A stretch of DNA of 64,000 bases from Stenopsyche tienmushanensis. Taxonomy: Eukaryota > Arthropoda > Insecta > Trichoptera > Stenopsychidae. The stretch is taken from NCBI GenBank assembly GCA_008973525.1, contig WACJ01000070.1, positions 1,116,001 to 1,180,000 on the forward strand, read 5' to 3'. Positions 11,976-24,354 of the stretch are shown here, piece after piece. The translations under genes and the position numbers were made by a program. Below the pieces are notes generated by a model. The model was not told where the DNA came from. It saw only the letters and a list, made by a program, of their open reading frames with translations, and searched no databases. Every line of letters starts with the position of its first letter. The first letter of the stretch is position 1.

Positions 11976-14900
11976 GAAAATATATTAACGCTTGATCTGA
12001 CGGACCTTATGTAAGGTCAAATGTATTAATATAAATCCAAATCATACGCATGCATAAATATTATGCCTAAATATAATATATTAATTATGAAAGCAAATCG
12101 CTGCCTAATTAAACATATAAAATTAATGTTGATGAACCTTGAATTTTATTAAGTCCCCTAAGTGTGCTCGAAAGCGCCAACGGGACTTAATATCGAAATT
12201 ATTTACAACTGCAATATGAATAATTGAGCGGGCAAATTTAATATGTCCGATGCGAATAATTTTTAGTCCGACTGTAACGAGCGAAATAATCTTCCCTGGA
12301 AACTTTTTCTCCTTGTTACAATTCCCATCGCTAATGGGAGGCATTAGATCGTCTGATTTAACCCTTTGTATCGACGGCGACGATATTAAATATTTTCGAG
12401 AATAACACATGGTGGGGAGAGTGGGCGGTGGGCGTCGAAGACTAACGGATGTGGGCGGATAAAGACGAGGGCGGCGATATCCAAATCCATTGTTTTCGGG
12501 TAAAAAATTCAAAGCGAATGAGGTCTCATTTCTGAGCAAAACCTCGGCGAGCAAATCTTGTCATATTGATGTCTTAAAAGACGACTTTATGCATATTTTG
12601 GTTATTGATTAAGAATATTTTTTGCAATGTTTATGTGTTATAATTAATGGGAAATAATTTTAATAGGACCAGGATAAATATGGTGATCAAACGGTATTTT
12701 CAGCACATTTTCGAATACAAATTTAATATAAAATCGAGGCTTAAATTCGCTTCGTTCGCGATCCGGAATTGTGTCTAGATATTCGCGGTATCTTAAAAAT
12801 GATCATTGTTAAAGATGCCTTTGTGCTAAGTCTGAAATTTTATCATTTTATCTCAATTTGATATTCACCTTTAACCCCTTAAGTGTAGGATGTAAGGAAG
12901 CATCCTTCCCCATCCCTGCAGATTGGCGGGGCACATCACAGCGCTAACCTCGCTTTTAATAAGATTATAAAGCATTATTTCATAGTATTAATAAGATCAA
13001 AAGCGCTCGTACATCTAAAACTCCTTTTAACCCGAGCGGCAGTACCCCTTCTTTGCGAAGACTTCTTATTCTTGCCAGGGATCGCCAACGTGTCGGGAAT
13101 TATTCGGGAATCAATTTTGAACCACCATAAATATCCATAAACAAATCCAAATAATTATACACATATGTGTGCTGTCAAACCACCGATAACAACGAGATAT
13201 ACTGGAAATATGCTTTAATTTTAATCAACTAATATCAACTAATAACTCTTGATTAACCAAACAATAACATAATTTATACAAACTTAAAGTGTTTGTATAG
13301 AATCATTCAATAAGAACGCTCAAAGTTTGTTAGATTATAACGGCAATATTATCAAAGCAATATTTATCAAATTTATTGCAAATTATTTATTCAAATATGG
13401 CAAATTATTTAAATAAATTTATAATGTCAAATAATGCGTGCAAATTATGAAAATTTATTATTTATATGAAATGTCAAAAAAATCATCTTTAGCGACGAGA
13501 CTCAATTTTGCAGCAAATTCTTGTGATCTAAACTGGATGAAATATATTCCAACGAAATGTGGTTCTAACAAGATGATATTATGTAGCACACAGCGCATAC
13601 CACGATGGACATTATACACGAGCGATTTGAGGATATGATTATCTCATTCGGTTGTGATGTAAATAGATATTCAGAATTTATACCATCAAGCAAAATTGCA
13701 GCAAATATTTAAATAATATTATATTTTATATTAAATGCCATAAAATGTTTTTTTAAATAAAAATAAAATTGCGTAAATATCTTTCATGTAACTTTTTAAA
13801 TTTGCGTTTAAAAATTGAGCGTTTTTATTGAAATGCCGTATATATTTGCAATGGCGCTCAAATAAACATATTTGCTCGGATTCAATTGAATATTAACGGA
13901 CGATGGTTGACGACTTCAGCGCTAAGCTGCTAAAGCACCAAGAGAACAAAGTTTTTTATTGTAATATTGTGAAATTTGCTGAAGGATTGGGTTTATGTTT
14001 GACAGGCTCTATTGTTACATTAAGGCTTTAGCTGTAAATATTTCTACAGATTATTTTGTTTAACAAGATAATTTTACACACACAGAGACGCGCCGTAGCA
14101 TCCCTTAAATTGAATGGAAGGCGGCGCGTATTCCGCGATGGAAAAATTATTTTTACAACAATTCCGGGAAGGGTTGATGGAATCGCTGTCTGCAAGATAT
14201 TGATATCTTTATTCTCGGAACGATGTATCGTATTTATGCCCAATGTTTCATTTGCTCATAAATTCTGCACACATTTTACATATCTTCCCCGTAAATAGAT
14301 TCACCCCTTTATGTTTTCTTGTCTACTTCCTTCCCTTTAAGCTTCATCCAGCGCGGAGTACCGTCGGTCTTTTATGTAAGTATATATTGCCATAGTGTAC
14401 AGGCAGAAAAATAAATCCGATTTATGATCATCAATAACGGATTAATTTAAATTTAAATAAATATTTTGCATTTGCATTTGCAATCAAATTCAATTGAATA
14501 AATGCGCATTTAATTGGCGATTTAATTTGGATTTAATTGCGTTGATGTGTTCATATTAATATTAACAAAAATGATTAATCGTCGTCGAAAATAAATATGA
14601 TGGCATTAAATTGTGATAGAAACTTTTTGTTCGTACTGTAAAGACATTTTACGCAGTGGCAAATCCTTAAGTGGAGGGGTGCGTCTGCTTCTTAGGGGTT
14701 GATTTATTTGCATGGCTATTAATAATAATAACAAATGGCACTTAATAAAGTGCGTTTTTAATCTTAAATTGATTCCGACACCCACCCCTTTTAAATATTC
14801 AAAGGATTTATATTAATTAAATTATATTTGCACAAAAAAAATATTTATTTAAATTTTAAATATTTTTGTATTTTAATTTAATTATTAATTATTTGGATTT

Positions 14901-15127
14901 TATTAATATATAGAACGATTAATAGATGTCTCTGTAAATATAATTATTACATGTTAGTGTCCCAAAAATATTTTCATTTTGAATTATGCTTGATATTTTG
15001 CTATGATTATACTTAAATTTAATTGCCAATCATAGTAGTTAATTCCATAATAAAAATGAATTAAATTGATTAACGTTTAGCATTTTAAATTCAATGCAAC
15101 ATAATATAATCAAAGATATTAAATAGC

Positions 15128-15660
15128 AAGGCTTCGAACCGCATTTTTTTAATTTGGGTTTTCGTTCCGGTTCAATTCAAAACGTTTATATCGGTTCACT
15201 AACGGTTTTTTCGCGTTATGGATTCAGTTCCGAGTGATTCAGTTTTAAAATTTTAATACGTTTTTATTTGTATTAAAAACTTATTTTTTAGCATCTTTAA
15301 ACGCGTTTTTCTCGAAACCACTTTTTTCATCATGGTTGACATGATATCTCAAGCTCTAATTGGGTGATTTACTTCAAATTTAGTATAAAACTTTTAAATA
15401 TAACCTACTATAGTTCTTACCAGATTTATATCAAAATTTTATTTCTAGCTATTTTTAAAAAAACTTTGAAAAAATAAGGCTTAAAATGACTTTTTTAAAA
15501 ACATTTTTTTTATTTCTGATGATTAGAAAGGTTGAAATCGTGTCAACTAGAACACGCCCTTTATTTACACCTACCCTTTCATCTAGCCTATATTTTTTTG
15601 TACATACTGAAAATGTCAATATCTTTAAATAAAAAGTATTTTTATCGAATATGGAAAACG
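15128..15660 (+). repeat. Unclassified repeat family, copy 1, with left end
   Basis: Begins caaggcttcgaaccgc and a CGGTT-rich end (cgttccggttcaattc, atatcggttcactaacgg). It continues into the internal module tggttgacatgatatctcaa ... tcttaccagatttatatc. The internal module recurs six more times in the window. No coding capacity. The CGGTT/AACCG-rich ends recall non-autonomous hAT-type elements, but the target duplication is not clear. Confidence 0.55.
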
Positions 15661-16876
15661 CCAAATCATGCAAATTGATCTTAAATCGATAATTAACACT
15701 CACAATCCCGATCTCTCCATGCATTAGCACGTTGCACAATGGGTTTAAAAAAATTTACACTGTTGTACGACTCGATTCAGTATTATTTATGACGTATAAA
15801 TTCTACAAAATTTGCGTTTAAATCATCGTTTTTTCAGCTTTATAAATTTATTTTCAAATCATTGATTCTTTATTTTTATGCATTATACTATGCGCTTTAA
15901 AATGCTTTTTATTTTATTAAATTAGCATTAATAATAAAAAAGTTATGAGCATTTTTGTCAAAGGCGTGCATAATAGCGCCTTGAAAACAGCGGGCGCTTG
16001 AGTGTTAAACAATGAGCAACACGTCGCTTCACGGCACACCACCAATGTTCATGTATCAATAATATTAGTATTTAAAACTTTGATGCGTTGTTATTATATC
16101 GTTTGAATGATTCTAAAGTGCATTCAAGACAAATTTACAAAAGCATTCAATGCCGGATTCCGCCAGCTATAACTTCCATCGTCGCTTTTGCAGATTACAA
16201 GCGTCTCGCAAACTTTACTATCGTCGTAATTTCGAGGAAATAAATATCAATTTGAACGACGAGGTAGTCTTGTTAATATAAAATGAATAAGATAACAATC
16301 TGTTATATTTGAGGGATGTGTTGCGCAACAGTTCCGCTTACCCGAGGGCGAAGGCCACAATGCTCAACAACAAGGCATAGAATAAGCGACAGGCTTAAGC
16401 TGGGAAAACAATGAGCTACCCACTAATAAGGGTTAAATATTATAGCACAGACGGGGGTGCATTGTACGGGCAGAACCGGGAACGGAGCAGAGTCTACCCT
16501 CTTTCTCTCCTCACCAATCCCACTGTGGGATTCGTGTGTTTGCTTCGCCTTCTCGGCACCGAACAAATACCTGATCCCTTGCTTCTTACTGAAATCGTGT
16601 TACCTTTGTGCATATTATGTTCTCGGATGAATTACATCCTAGGAATGTAAAACCTATTTACTCTTTGTTTCGATTCCGCTTCTTTCCTGTTTATAATGCG
16701 AAATTATTTTATTCGGACGAAATACTCGCGACGATTGTTTTGGGTCCTAAACTCGACATCGTGTATTGTAGATTGCTTTCTCAAGCATATCTGTGTGCTT
16801 ATGAAATTTCCATCAATTTAATTCAATTAAAAATATACATATAAATACGAACAATCAATCAAATTGTAGCAAAATA

Positions 16877-17290
16877 CGAGGTGGATTCAAATATTAGCCG
16901 GAATTTTGATGTATATAAGTGATTTTTAAAATGCAAAATTTCGATCGGATAAGAAGCTTTTTGATCCAGATACTCTAGAAAAAAATGCGAAAAGTAGCAT
17001 CTTGTGTTGCGCAACGCGTAATTATGCATTTTCTCACAAATGAAGGCGTGAAATCAAGCGAAATTTTGATGAGACCCCAAAGATAGGTAAGGAAAGTTTT
17101 GATTGATTTTCTACATGACAACGGTGAATGTTGCTTAATGCGGCCAACTGCTAAATTATGCTAATGCTGCTTAAATAAAAACGATTGATTACGCGTTGCG
17201 CAACAGAAAATGGTACTTTTCGCTGTCTTTCTTCAGTAACGCGATCAAGAAGCTTCCTATTCGATGGAATAAATGCAAAACAAGATAATC
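16877..17290 (+). mobile_element. Mariner derivative with long inverted repeats
   Basis: The left part (cgaggtggattcaaatatta, gataagaagctttttgatcc, gcgaaaagtagcatcttgtg, ttgcgcaacgcgtaat) is mirrored on the right (attacgcgttgcgcaacag, agcgaaaagtacc in complement, gatcaagaagcttcctattc). In the left arm a frame reads MHFLTNEGVKSSEI, the typical start of mariner transposases. The 3' arm duplicates that 5' region in inverted orientation, and the catalytic part is gone. Confidence 0.55.
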
Positions 17291-17449
17291 ACTTGATAAA
17301 AATGTGATATTTTATGATACGATTAATTAAATATAATTGAAGGAAAAGTTCTCAGCGGTCATCAGGGTGGTTGTATCAATCATCGATGCCATATTGATGA
17401 GGAACATGGGATATTTTTAATTACATTTTATCACCTGTGCTTTTGTGGG

Positions 17450-17740
17450 AATTTTGGAAATTTTAACCTTTAAAAAATTCTAATTATTTACGGAGTTATA
17501 GCTATTCTAGTGATGTGGTAATTAAATCGGTCCTATCAAAATGAATTATTTTTTCAATACGGTTGACATGATATCTTAAGTTTTAATTTACTAATTTATT
17601 TCAAATTTGATATGAACATTTTTTATATAATTTATTCTATCGTTCCTACCAGATCTATATGAAAATTTTATCTTTAACCATTTAAAAAAAATTAAAACTG
17701 AAAAAATATGGTTAAAAAATGACGATGAAATTTTTTTTAA
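17450..17740 (+). repeat. Unclassified repeat family, copy 2
   Basis: Internal module only: aattatttacggagttatag, ggttgacatgatatcttaag, cgttcctaccagatctatat. No coding capacity. Confidence 0.6.
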
Positions 17741-18276
17741 GTCTTCAAAAAATATTAATGTGTCCGTCTGTTCTTGATGAAATCCAAATAAAATACGATT
17801 TGAATTTAATCGTTGAAATATTTTTAACGTATAAAGTATCTAGATTAAGAACGAAGTGCGGATTCCGGGAATGCTCAAGCATAAAATTCGCATTGATGTA
17901 GACGGAGGGTTGAAAACTCGACTTACACTGGGTCTTTTGTTGGCAAAGGACCTAACAAGCAGCACGATACGCCAATGCTGAAGTTCAGGCGAAATTTAAT
18001 TATTGTTACGTCAAGAATAAGGAGTTGAGACATATCCGCAAGGTGGGTGGGTGGAGGTGCAAAATAATCGCTTCGTTTGGTTTAGCATCCGGGATAACGA
18101 GTGGCAACTTCACGAGGAGCTAACATTTCATTTGTGAAGCGAAGTTTATTCATAACTCATCCAATATAGGTGGCTTAGGGAGATCCCCAATTCGTTATTG
18201 TAATAACCTGAGGGGCAAATAAATTATTGTTTCGCGATAATGAGGATGAAAACTTTGCGTCTGTCGATGTACGAAC

Positions 18277-18506
18277 CTCGTCTAGAGGACATCCAGTGGA
18301 GAGCAGGACTCCGTGGCTTTGAATCAGGAGGAGTCGCAGGAGCTTATCTTTGATCTCTTGGAGTGGAGAAGCTCTGGGTCGAAGGACTTGTATCCTCAGC
18401 GTCGCGACGGTTGTCAATTCTCCGAGGATTTCGCCGACCGTAGCCAATGGTCCATCAGAGATGCGGTCGAATGTCAAAGGCTTCCAGTTTTTTATAACGA
18501 CGGAAC
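18277..18506 (-). CDS. dve: dve exon: end of ULD and start of CUT-like region
   Basis: This 230-bp internal exon enters in phase 1 and leaves in phase 0. It reads SVVIKNWKPLTFDRISDG, then VGEILGELTTVATLRIQVL (the C-terminal half of the SATB-type ubiquitin-like domain), then PLQEIKDKLLRLLLIQSHG and STGCPLDE (start of the CUT-like region). The donor is GACGAG/gttcgt at 18277. Joined to the next exon it gives CPLDE-VTLAQLC in frame. The acceptor at 18507-18508 lies in ttccgttcgaag. The frame stays open past the donor (RTSTDAKFSSS), but the resemblance stops there, so I end the exon at DE. Known role of the family: the ULD mediates oligomerisation of SATB1 and Dve-like factors. Confidence 0.9.
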
Positions 18507-18580
18507 CTTCGAACGGAAGAAAGCCAAATTTATAACCAAAGTTATTTAATTATGTCATTGGAAAAAATAGAGTTTTTTAC
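18507..18580 (-). other. dve: 74-bp dve intron
   Basis: A GT-AG mini-intron interrupts the ubiquitin-like domain in phase 1. It starts gtaaaaaactc and ends ttccgttcgaag. It contains an in-frame stop, so it must be removed for the ULD to be read through. Confidence 0.88.
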
Positions 18581-18799
18581 CTCGAGCAGCAGCCACACAA
18601 TCATGTGGATATCCAAGTCTTAATAATGCAGCAGCTACTAATTCACGGAATGCCGTAGATGCTGGAATAATGACGTAGCTATCTGCTTCAACTGAAGGTC
18701 TACGCATTCCAGCTGATCCAAAAGAACCGTTTCCATTTCCACATAGTCCCTCAAGAGCAGTTACTCCTTCAACTATGCAGTGGACCGGAAGAGATTTAG
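18581..18799 (-). CDS. dve: dve exon: ubiquitin-like oligomerisation domain, first part
   Basis: This 219-bp internal exon is phase 1 at both ends. It follows a ttttttttattgcag acceptor and ends at CGAG/gtaaaa. It encodes KSLPVHCIVEGVTALEG, a glycine-rich spacer (LCGNGNGSFGSAG), RRPSVEADSYVIIPASTAF and RELVAAALLRLGYPHDC. The PVHCIVE and LLRLGY elements match the start of the SATB1 ubiquitin-like domain (PVFCVVE, LLSLGY). The last codon is completed by the first two bases of the exon at 18506, giving AAARG-SVVIKNW. The intron between the two exons is only 74 bp, in sharp contrast to its giant neighbours. The ATG upstream of the acceptor is intronic and is not a start. Confidence 0.92.
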
Positions 18800-18869
18800 C
18801 TGCAATAAAAAAAATCAATTAGTCTTCATATTTTATATATTAGTATGTAAAAGTTGGATTAAATATTGG

Positions 18870-18990
18870 TATAGTGGATTCGCTACGCGATTACAAAAAA
18901 GCTGATGAGAAGAATACATCTTTCCGCGGCCAAGACTCTTGGTCGACTCTCTATTATTCGATCCTGCGCGATCGCATTCCAAACGCGCAC
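18870..18990. repeat. LTR-like remnant
   Basis: Contains cggccaagactcttggtcga, matching cggccaagacgattggtcga at 29061-29080. Both look like parts of the LTR family seen at 21345-21975. A small fragment only. Confidence 0.35.
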
Positions 18991-19889
18991 ATCCGTAAGA
19001 GGGCAATCATTAATGTAACACATGTTTTTCACAAACGTATTTATTTAAAATAAACAAGTCAAAAGTGCGCCGTCTAATAAGCAAACTCTTCTCTTCATGG
19101 AGCATTATAAAAATTAAACTTTTCAGAACTCCTTTGTGATAGCTGAAAGCCCCGAAGATGCATTCGGATGGCGGGGGGGTAGGAATCGATGCAGCTTAAT
19201 CGCACTAATTAAAAATCACAAAGCGTTTCTTAAATAGCATGTTGCTGAAATGAGAATGCATCAGACAAAATTAATGCATTCATAAAGACTGCCTTTGTGA
19301 GCGTCTTCTACCTCTTCAGCCCCGGCGCGGAGAGGCAAGCTCCTGCTCATTTCTACTGTTCTTTGAAAAAATAATAATAATCTTTATTTTGTGCTGTAAG
19401 GCTCTCCGGGGCTGCGCAAGAAAAGTCGCGACGGGGAAGCTGCTAACGTAAACGGGGGATGCTTTCATCTCGCAGGGCGCAAAAAATTATCTGGAGCAAT
19501 TTTTCAATTCCAATTTGGAGCGCTCACTAAAAGCTATTTCGGCTCGAGTGAATATTTATTAAGTGTATTTTTAATAATGAACAGCATATGATCATCATTC
19601 ATATTCATGTTTAGATAGCCCTGCCCGTCTTAATATAAGGCCATCTCTATATACGGCGTTTGTCTCTGATTCACTAATCTCCGCACTCGAGAATGCGAGA
19701 ATGCTCTTTCTGCATGAATCGAGTCCGAGCGCACATATGCGTTATTACTCATCAAAGGATTAATCATTTTAGATATGCAAGACATTCACTCTTCATGAGG
19801 CATATCATTTAAAATTTCTTTCAATTGTAGAATATTTTATTAACGTTTATGAATATCACGGGTTAATTAATTAAACAAAATTAAAAACG

Positions 19890-20250
19890 TTATAGGCGTT
19901 AGAAGATATGTCCTGGTTGACACGATTCTAAGCATTTTAATTATCTAAATTAAATTTTTAAAAAATATATTCTTAATTAGCAAGCATGTCGCTATAGTTC
20001 CTACCTCAAAGAATAAAAAGTAATTTTATTTTCATAAAATAGCGACTGTATAAAAAAAAAATTTTTGGCCCTTATTTTTTTATAGTTTTAATTTTTTTTA
20101 AATAATTCAAAATATTTTTTTTATATAAATCTGGTAGAAACGATATAATAGACTATATAGAAAAGATTTATATCAAATTTGAAATAAATCTGCTAATTAA
20201 AATTTGAGATATCATGTCAACCGTGTTGAAAAAAGTTGTTTCGAGAAAAA
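19890..20250 (-). repeat. Unclassified repeat family, copy 3 (inverted)
   Basis: On the minus strand it shows ggttgacatgatatctcaaa and cgtttctaccagatttatat. The outer edge ctatagttcctacctcaaag matches the gaggtaggaactatag block of copies 6 and 7. Confidence 0.6.
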
Positions 20251-20300
20251 CAAGCATTCCTACAGAAGCACAAGCGAAAAAATGTTATTAAAAACATCCC

Positions 20301-20335
20301 CCTGGATGATTGTTCCTTTGATACAATCATCCAGG
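20301..20335. other. Perfect 13-bp hairpin
   Basis: The arms cctggatgattgt (20301-20313) and acaatcatccagg (20323-20335) pair perfectly around a 9-base loop. It lies beside repeat copy 3 and within a short open frame that has no family resemblance. Confidence 0.6.
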
Positions 20336-20519
20336 TGACCGCTGGGAACTTTTCGTATGATATTACCATGAATTTGATAGGGAAGTGGTTCGCTTCCAGG
20401 GAAAATGTTGATGCCCACTGCGCCACCACAGCTCATCAGGAGGCAAAGTATCGCAAGGTGAAGGATATTCGGTGAAAATTTATAAAACCTTATTACTTTT
20501 GTCAGCGCGGTTTTATCGG

Positions 20520-20900
20520 AGGCCGTTTTAATTAAGCGTCGGGTTTTCTTTGGGATATCCTAAGCCGGTGGACGCGGGTCGGGCGGCCGTAAATCCCGAA
20601 ACTTTGGCAGAGAGGCGATGCCCCGGGGCCGTTGGCTCTGGCCATGGCCGGCCAGAGTCGCCGGCCCGAACTTAACACCTCGGGTTTAATATCGGCCGTG
20701 GATTAGTTGGGCTTAATACTGCCGGCCCGGCGGTCAGCGGGCCTCCCTTTATCTCACCTGCCCGCCCCGCCGCAAATTCTGACACCGCTATCTTAATAAA
20801 TTAATTCTGCAAATAAATTATATTTTCCGACGACATCGCTCACGATATTAATTATTGCCGACCCGGCGCCGATACATTTATCCCGAAGATTCGGGACGAT
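20520..20900. promoter_or_regulatory. GC-rich island in a dve intron, possible enhancer
   Basis: About 380 bp are strikingly GC- and CpG-rich against AT-rich flanks, with blocks such as ggccatggccggccagag. The right half carries ATTA-type homeodomain core sites (ttaataaattaattctg, atattaattattg). No open frame, splice site or transposon terminus explains it. A cis-regulatory or other conserved non-coding element is inferred from composition and position only. Confidence 0.35.
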
Positions 20901-21344
20901 TTAGACAAATCCTCGAAAGCATGAGTTATTGAATTTGACTTCGCGCCGGGGGCGAATTAATAAATGCGGCCGCAGAAGACTTGCGGTCTGCGGATAAAGT
21001 GTTAAGAACGAAGAAGCCATACCGCACTTTTATTTCTGATTCAAGGCTACGGCGACAAAAAATATTTTAATTGAATCAGCGCATATTCATATTTCTATCC
21101 ATAGAGAAACATTATCTTCTTAGCTCCTGGGAAAAGTTTTAGCTTAAAGATGATGATGCTGTGTGTTGTATAATATATAATAAAATAGTCTTGCTTCTGA
21201 CGCAGTGGTTGCTTTATGCTATGTATAGGCACACACATACACTGACACACTACAAATGATTCTCCCTCTCTTTCCGATTAACTAACGTTGCAGCTCCCTT
21301 CAAGCCATTTGGAATCATGATAGCAGTGACCTCGCGTAGTAGGT

Positions 21345-21975
21345 CCCTTGAACTGTAACGTTAAGGCGGGGGTGCTCTCGGGGGCAGAGTCCCCGATGGC
21401 TGCTCTAGCGCACGGGTCCGTTCTTCTATCGGACCATGATGTTCCTGGACGAATGGACAGGAAAAGACGGGCGTCGAATTAAAAGACTCTCATCTCTAAA
21501 TTACTATTTATTCCACACGAGAGAGATAGAGATTTGGCTGCAGGAGGGACGACCTCCCGCAGCCAAGGCTAACCGACAACTCTCACGATTCCCGCCTCCT
21601 GTGTGTCACTGCCCAATCGGTCAGTATGCAGGTGTAATGTCTCCGCAGGGCCACAAGAGATGGCGCTGTTAAAATAACATATTGTACCTAAAAAGAGATG
21701 GAAGATGTCGCTGTTAACAGCGCTACTGCGTGGGGATGATAAATCGCCCACGATACAGAGCTTAAGTTTAACCCATTCCTTCCTTTTCTTCGTCGCACCT
21801 TTGCGTACAAGTATTTTAAGTTGGTTTAACCCGGTGATTGAAAGACCGAATAAGGACACTCTGTGTGAAGTCGCTATCTGTTTGATATCACGTTGTATTG
21901 ATTTACTTTTGTTTACCTTTGTTTTCCAAGTCTTACGCTATTGTCCTACTTCTGACACCAATGTTACGTAGAGAG
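21345..21975 (-). mobile_element. LTR retrotransposon remnant
   Basis: On the minus strand the right side reads an LTR end (ctctacgtaaca) followed by primer-binding site ttggtgtcagaag at about 21950-21962. The other end closes with ccgccttaacgttaca near 21355, which looks like the second LTR's terminus. The LTR contains a strong hairpin (ggctgcaggagg / cctcccgcagcc, 21536-21564). The internal region of a few hundred bases has no recognisable gag or pol, so this is an internally deleted copy. Confidence 0.5.
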
Positions 21976-23323
21976 TGCTCGGATTTTTCAAGTCCAATAA
22001 CTCGAATTAATCCAATACCACGAATAGTCTCGAGCTTTTCTGGACTGTATTGTGACAAATGATAAAATATTAGTGTTTTATTACAGTCCAGAATCCAAAA
22101 ATCTTCAAAAAAGTCACTCGTATATATGATGTGTGATTAGATCACATTTTAATAACGTATACGACATGAACACTATGCAAAAATGATCACATTTAAATGG
22201 ATTGCATATGATCAATCTAACACAATGAAAACACATTTATAAGTGTTCAGTAGATGACATGTTAATCTCTTGTAGAATGTTAAATATTAGACATTTTTAA
22301 TCGAAATTATCAAGATAAGAAGCCACATAAAAGCTGATGAAATATTTATGATGAAAATTCATATATTACGGGGGTAGCACCATGTATAGGGGAGCAAAGG
22401 CAGGGATGGTCAACCGGCGAGCGCTGAAGGGAATCCAGCCTAATCCAGAAGCGGTCCAGTTTCAAATATTCAAATGGTCTAACTCTTATAGTGGCCTCAA
22501 GTCGGGTCCGGTCAGGGGACACCTTAATGCCCGGGACATATTCATGGAGGCTTTAGCGCGTATTAGCTACGGGAGACATTGAAAATCTATTCATCTCTCG
22601 TGTGTATAGACGATAGAGGCGTGCGACCTCTTTCCATGGCCCCCGACATATTGTAATTATAACGGAGCGTCCCTGATTAAATATTGTGGTCAGTTTAGGA
22701 GGCCGAATCTCCCGGGATATCAACACACACATACCGGGACAATAGTTTGCGAAGGTGGAGCCGATTTCATTTGCCCACTTTCGCACGATTTAGTTTTCGA
22801 CTGGCTTTCGGTGTGGACCAATATTGTTTTGCGGACTATTGGAAGTGCCTTTATTAATCCGAATATGATGCTTTATTCAAATTCTAACTGAATATGTATT
22901 TGGATACACTTAATGTTCTGCACGATATTGCCAATATACGCTTTGATGGCTTTTCAGAAAATGCTAAATATTTTGCAAGGATTATCCATCCAAAATATCG
23001 ATGGAAATGTTTTAATTAATATGGAATGCATGGGTTAATTTTATTTATATGATATCATAAAATGACATGATGTAGGCGATCTCCACAGGAAAATTTTCTA
23101 GGCAAATATGCTCAAAATGCACATCAAATAACTTTTTTTTGGGTGTAGGCACCTTTCAATGTAAACACTTTGTTCCAATATATATCTGACCATAATTAAA
23201 ATTGTGCTACTTTCTACTAAAACAAAATGACTTATAATATTTGGAAAATGTCACTTGTAAACATTATATAGTGCTAATATTTAAGCGTTTTTTATAAATA
23301 TTATAATATAATGACGGTCACCT

Positions 23324-23821
23324 GGTCTGTTTTTATGCCATAGATACGTTTCACGAGAAGTCCAATATAAAAAGACTTGAACTACATAGAAAACTGAGGG
23401 ATGGGTTCTATTATTTTTAAAAACCGCATAACTTCAAATCAATGTTATAAAATGTACCGAAGATCGCATAAAAAAAGTTTATAAAGAAATTAATATAAAT
23501 AAAAACACAATACATATTTATTTTAGAATTGCTTTACTTAAGTCTATTTTTCTCGATAATCATACAAATGCAATTCTTAACACATTATCAGTGGACTATT
23601 TGCGCGGGCGATTTTTTGCAATATTACCATTTTTTATACAACCGTTATATTTTACATTATAACGATTGTAACTTGCACTATTGTTAATTTTAGATTTTTT
23701 TTGTGCGAATTCGCATAAAAAAAGCTTTTTTCATCTATAGAAAAATTAGGTATAGGTTACATTATTTTTGAAAACCGCATAACTTCAAATTCGCATAACA
23801 AAAACCGCATAAAAACAGACC
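23324..23821. mobile_element. Non-autonomous element with GGTCTGTTTTTATGC ends, 498 bp
   Basis: The perfect 15-bp terminal inverted repeats are ggtctgtttttatgc (23324-23338) and its complement (23807-23821). The block aaccgcataacttcaaat occurs near both ends. No coding frame. The family is not recognised. Confidence 0.5.
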
Positions 23822-24354
23822 CAAGTGTATTCAAACGACACACATATGCGTAAGCTGGCGCAAATGTGTTAACACGCTCGACTGACTGCATCTATCCCAC
23901 CAATTTTATGCATAAATATTTAAAAAATTACAACTGTTTACATGTTGCTTACATTTGCGATGGCACCCTATTATTCGCATTTGTTTGGTGGCCATCAATA
24001 GTAAATAGTGAATTTGTAAACATGGAAAAAACTGGTCATCGTTATATGCAGGGCAGTTTGGGGCACAAAACGTAAAATACCGATCAAGAGTTGCACAAGC
24101 TTTTTATTTTACTCAATCATTCTATTTTACGTGAACTGACACTGATTGACTCTGTCCGTTTTGTCCGATACCTTCGTTCGTCATATCAGCGATCCGAAAA
24201 GCGGACCGATTGAGCATCTTGGCTACTTCATCCTCTTTTAGGGCCTTTTGCGGTATTTTCTATGATCTGTACGATTACAGAACGTAGGGGAGGGGGGGAT
24301 TTATGTTAAATATTTGCCACGAGCGCTTCAGACCCTAGTTACGGCTCGATCAAA

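Larger units (their letters stand above)
1135..18276 (-). other. dve: dve intron, about 17.1 kb, rich in transposons
   Basis: The intron runs between the CUT-like exon (donor gttcgt at 18276) and the homeobox exon (acceptor ending 1135). It holds the piggyBac-like element, the near full-length mariner, a mariner-like element at 9.65 kb, MITEs and repeat modules listed separately. The stretches 10080-11510, 12000-15120 and 15700-16870 are AT-rich and I see no gene in them. The 143-codon open frame at 12123-12554 (minus) has no family resemblance and no convincing splice context. Confidence 0.85.

Noticed and set aside
12123..12554. 143-codon open frame on the minus strand inside the dve intron
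   Set aside because: No recognisable domain, unusual composition, no convincing splice sites, and not needed for the in-phase joining of the dve exons.
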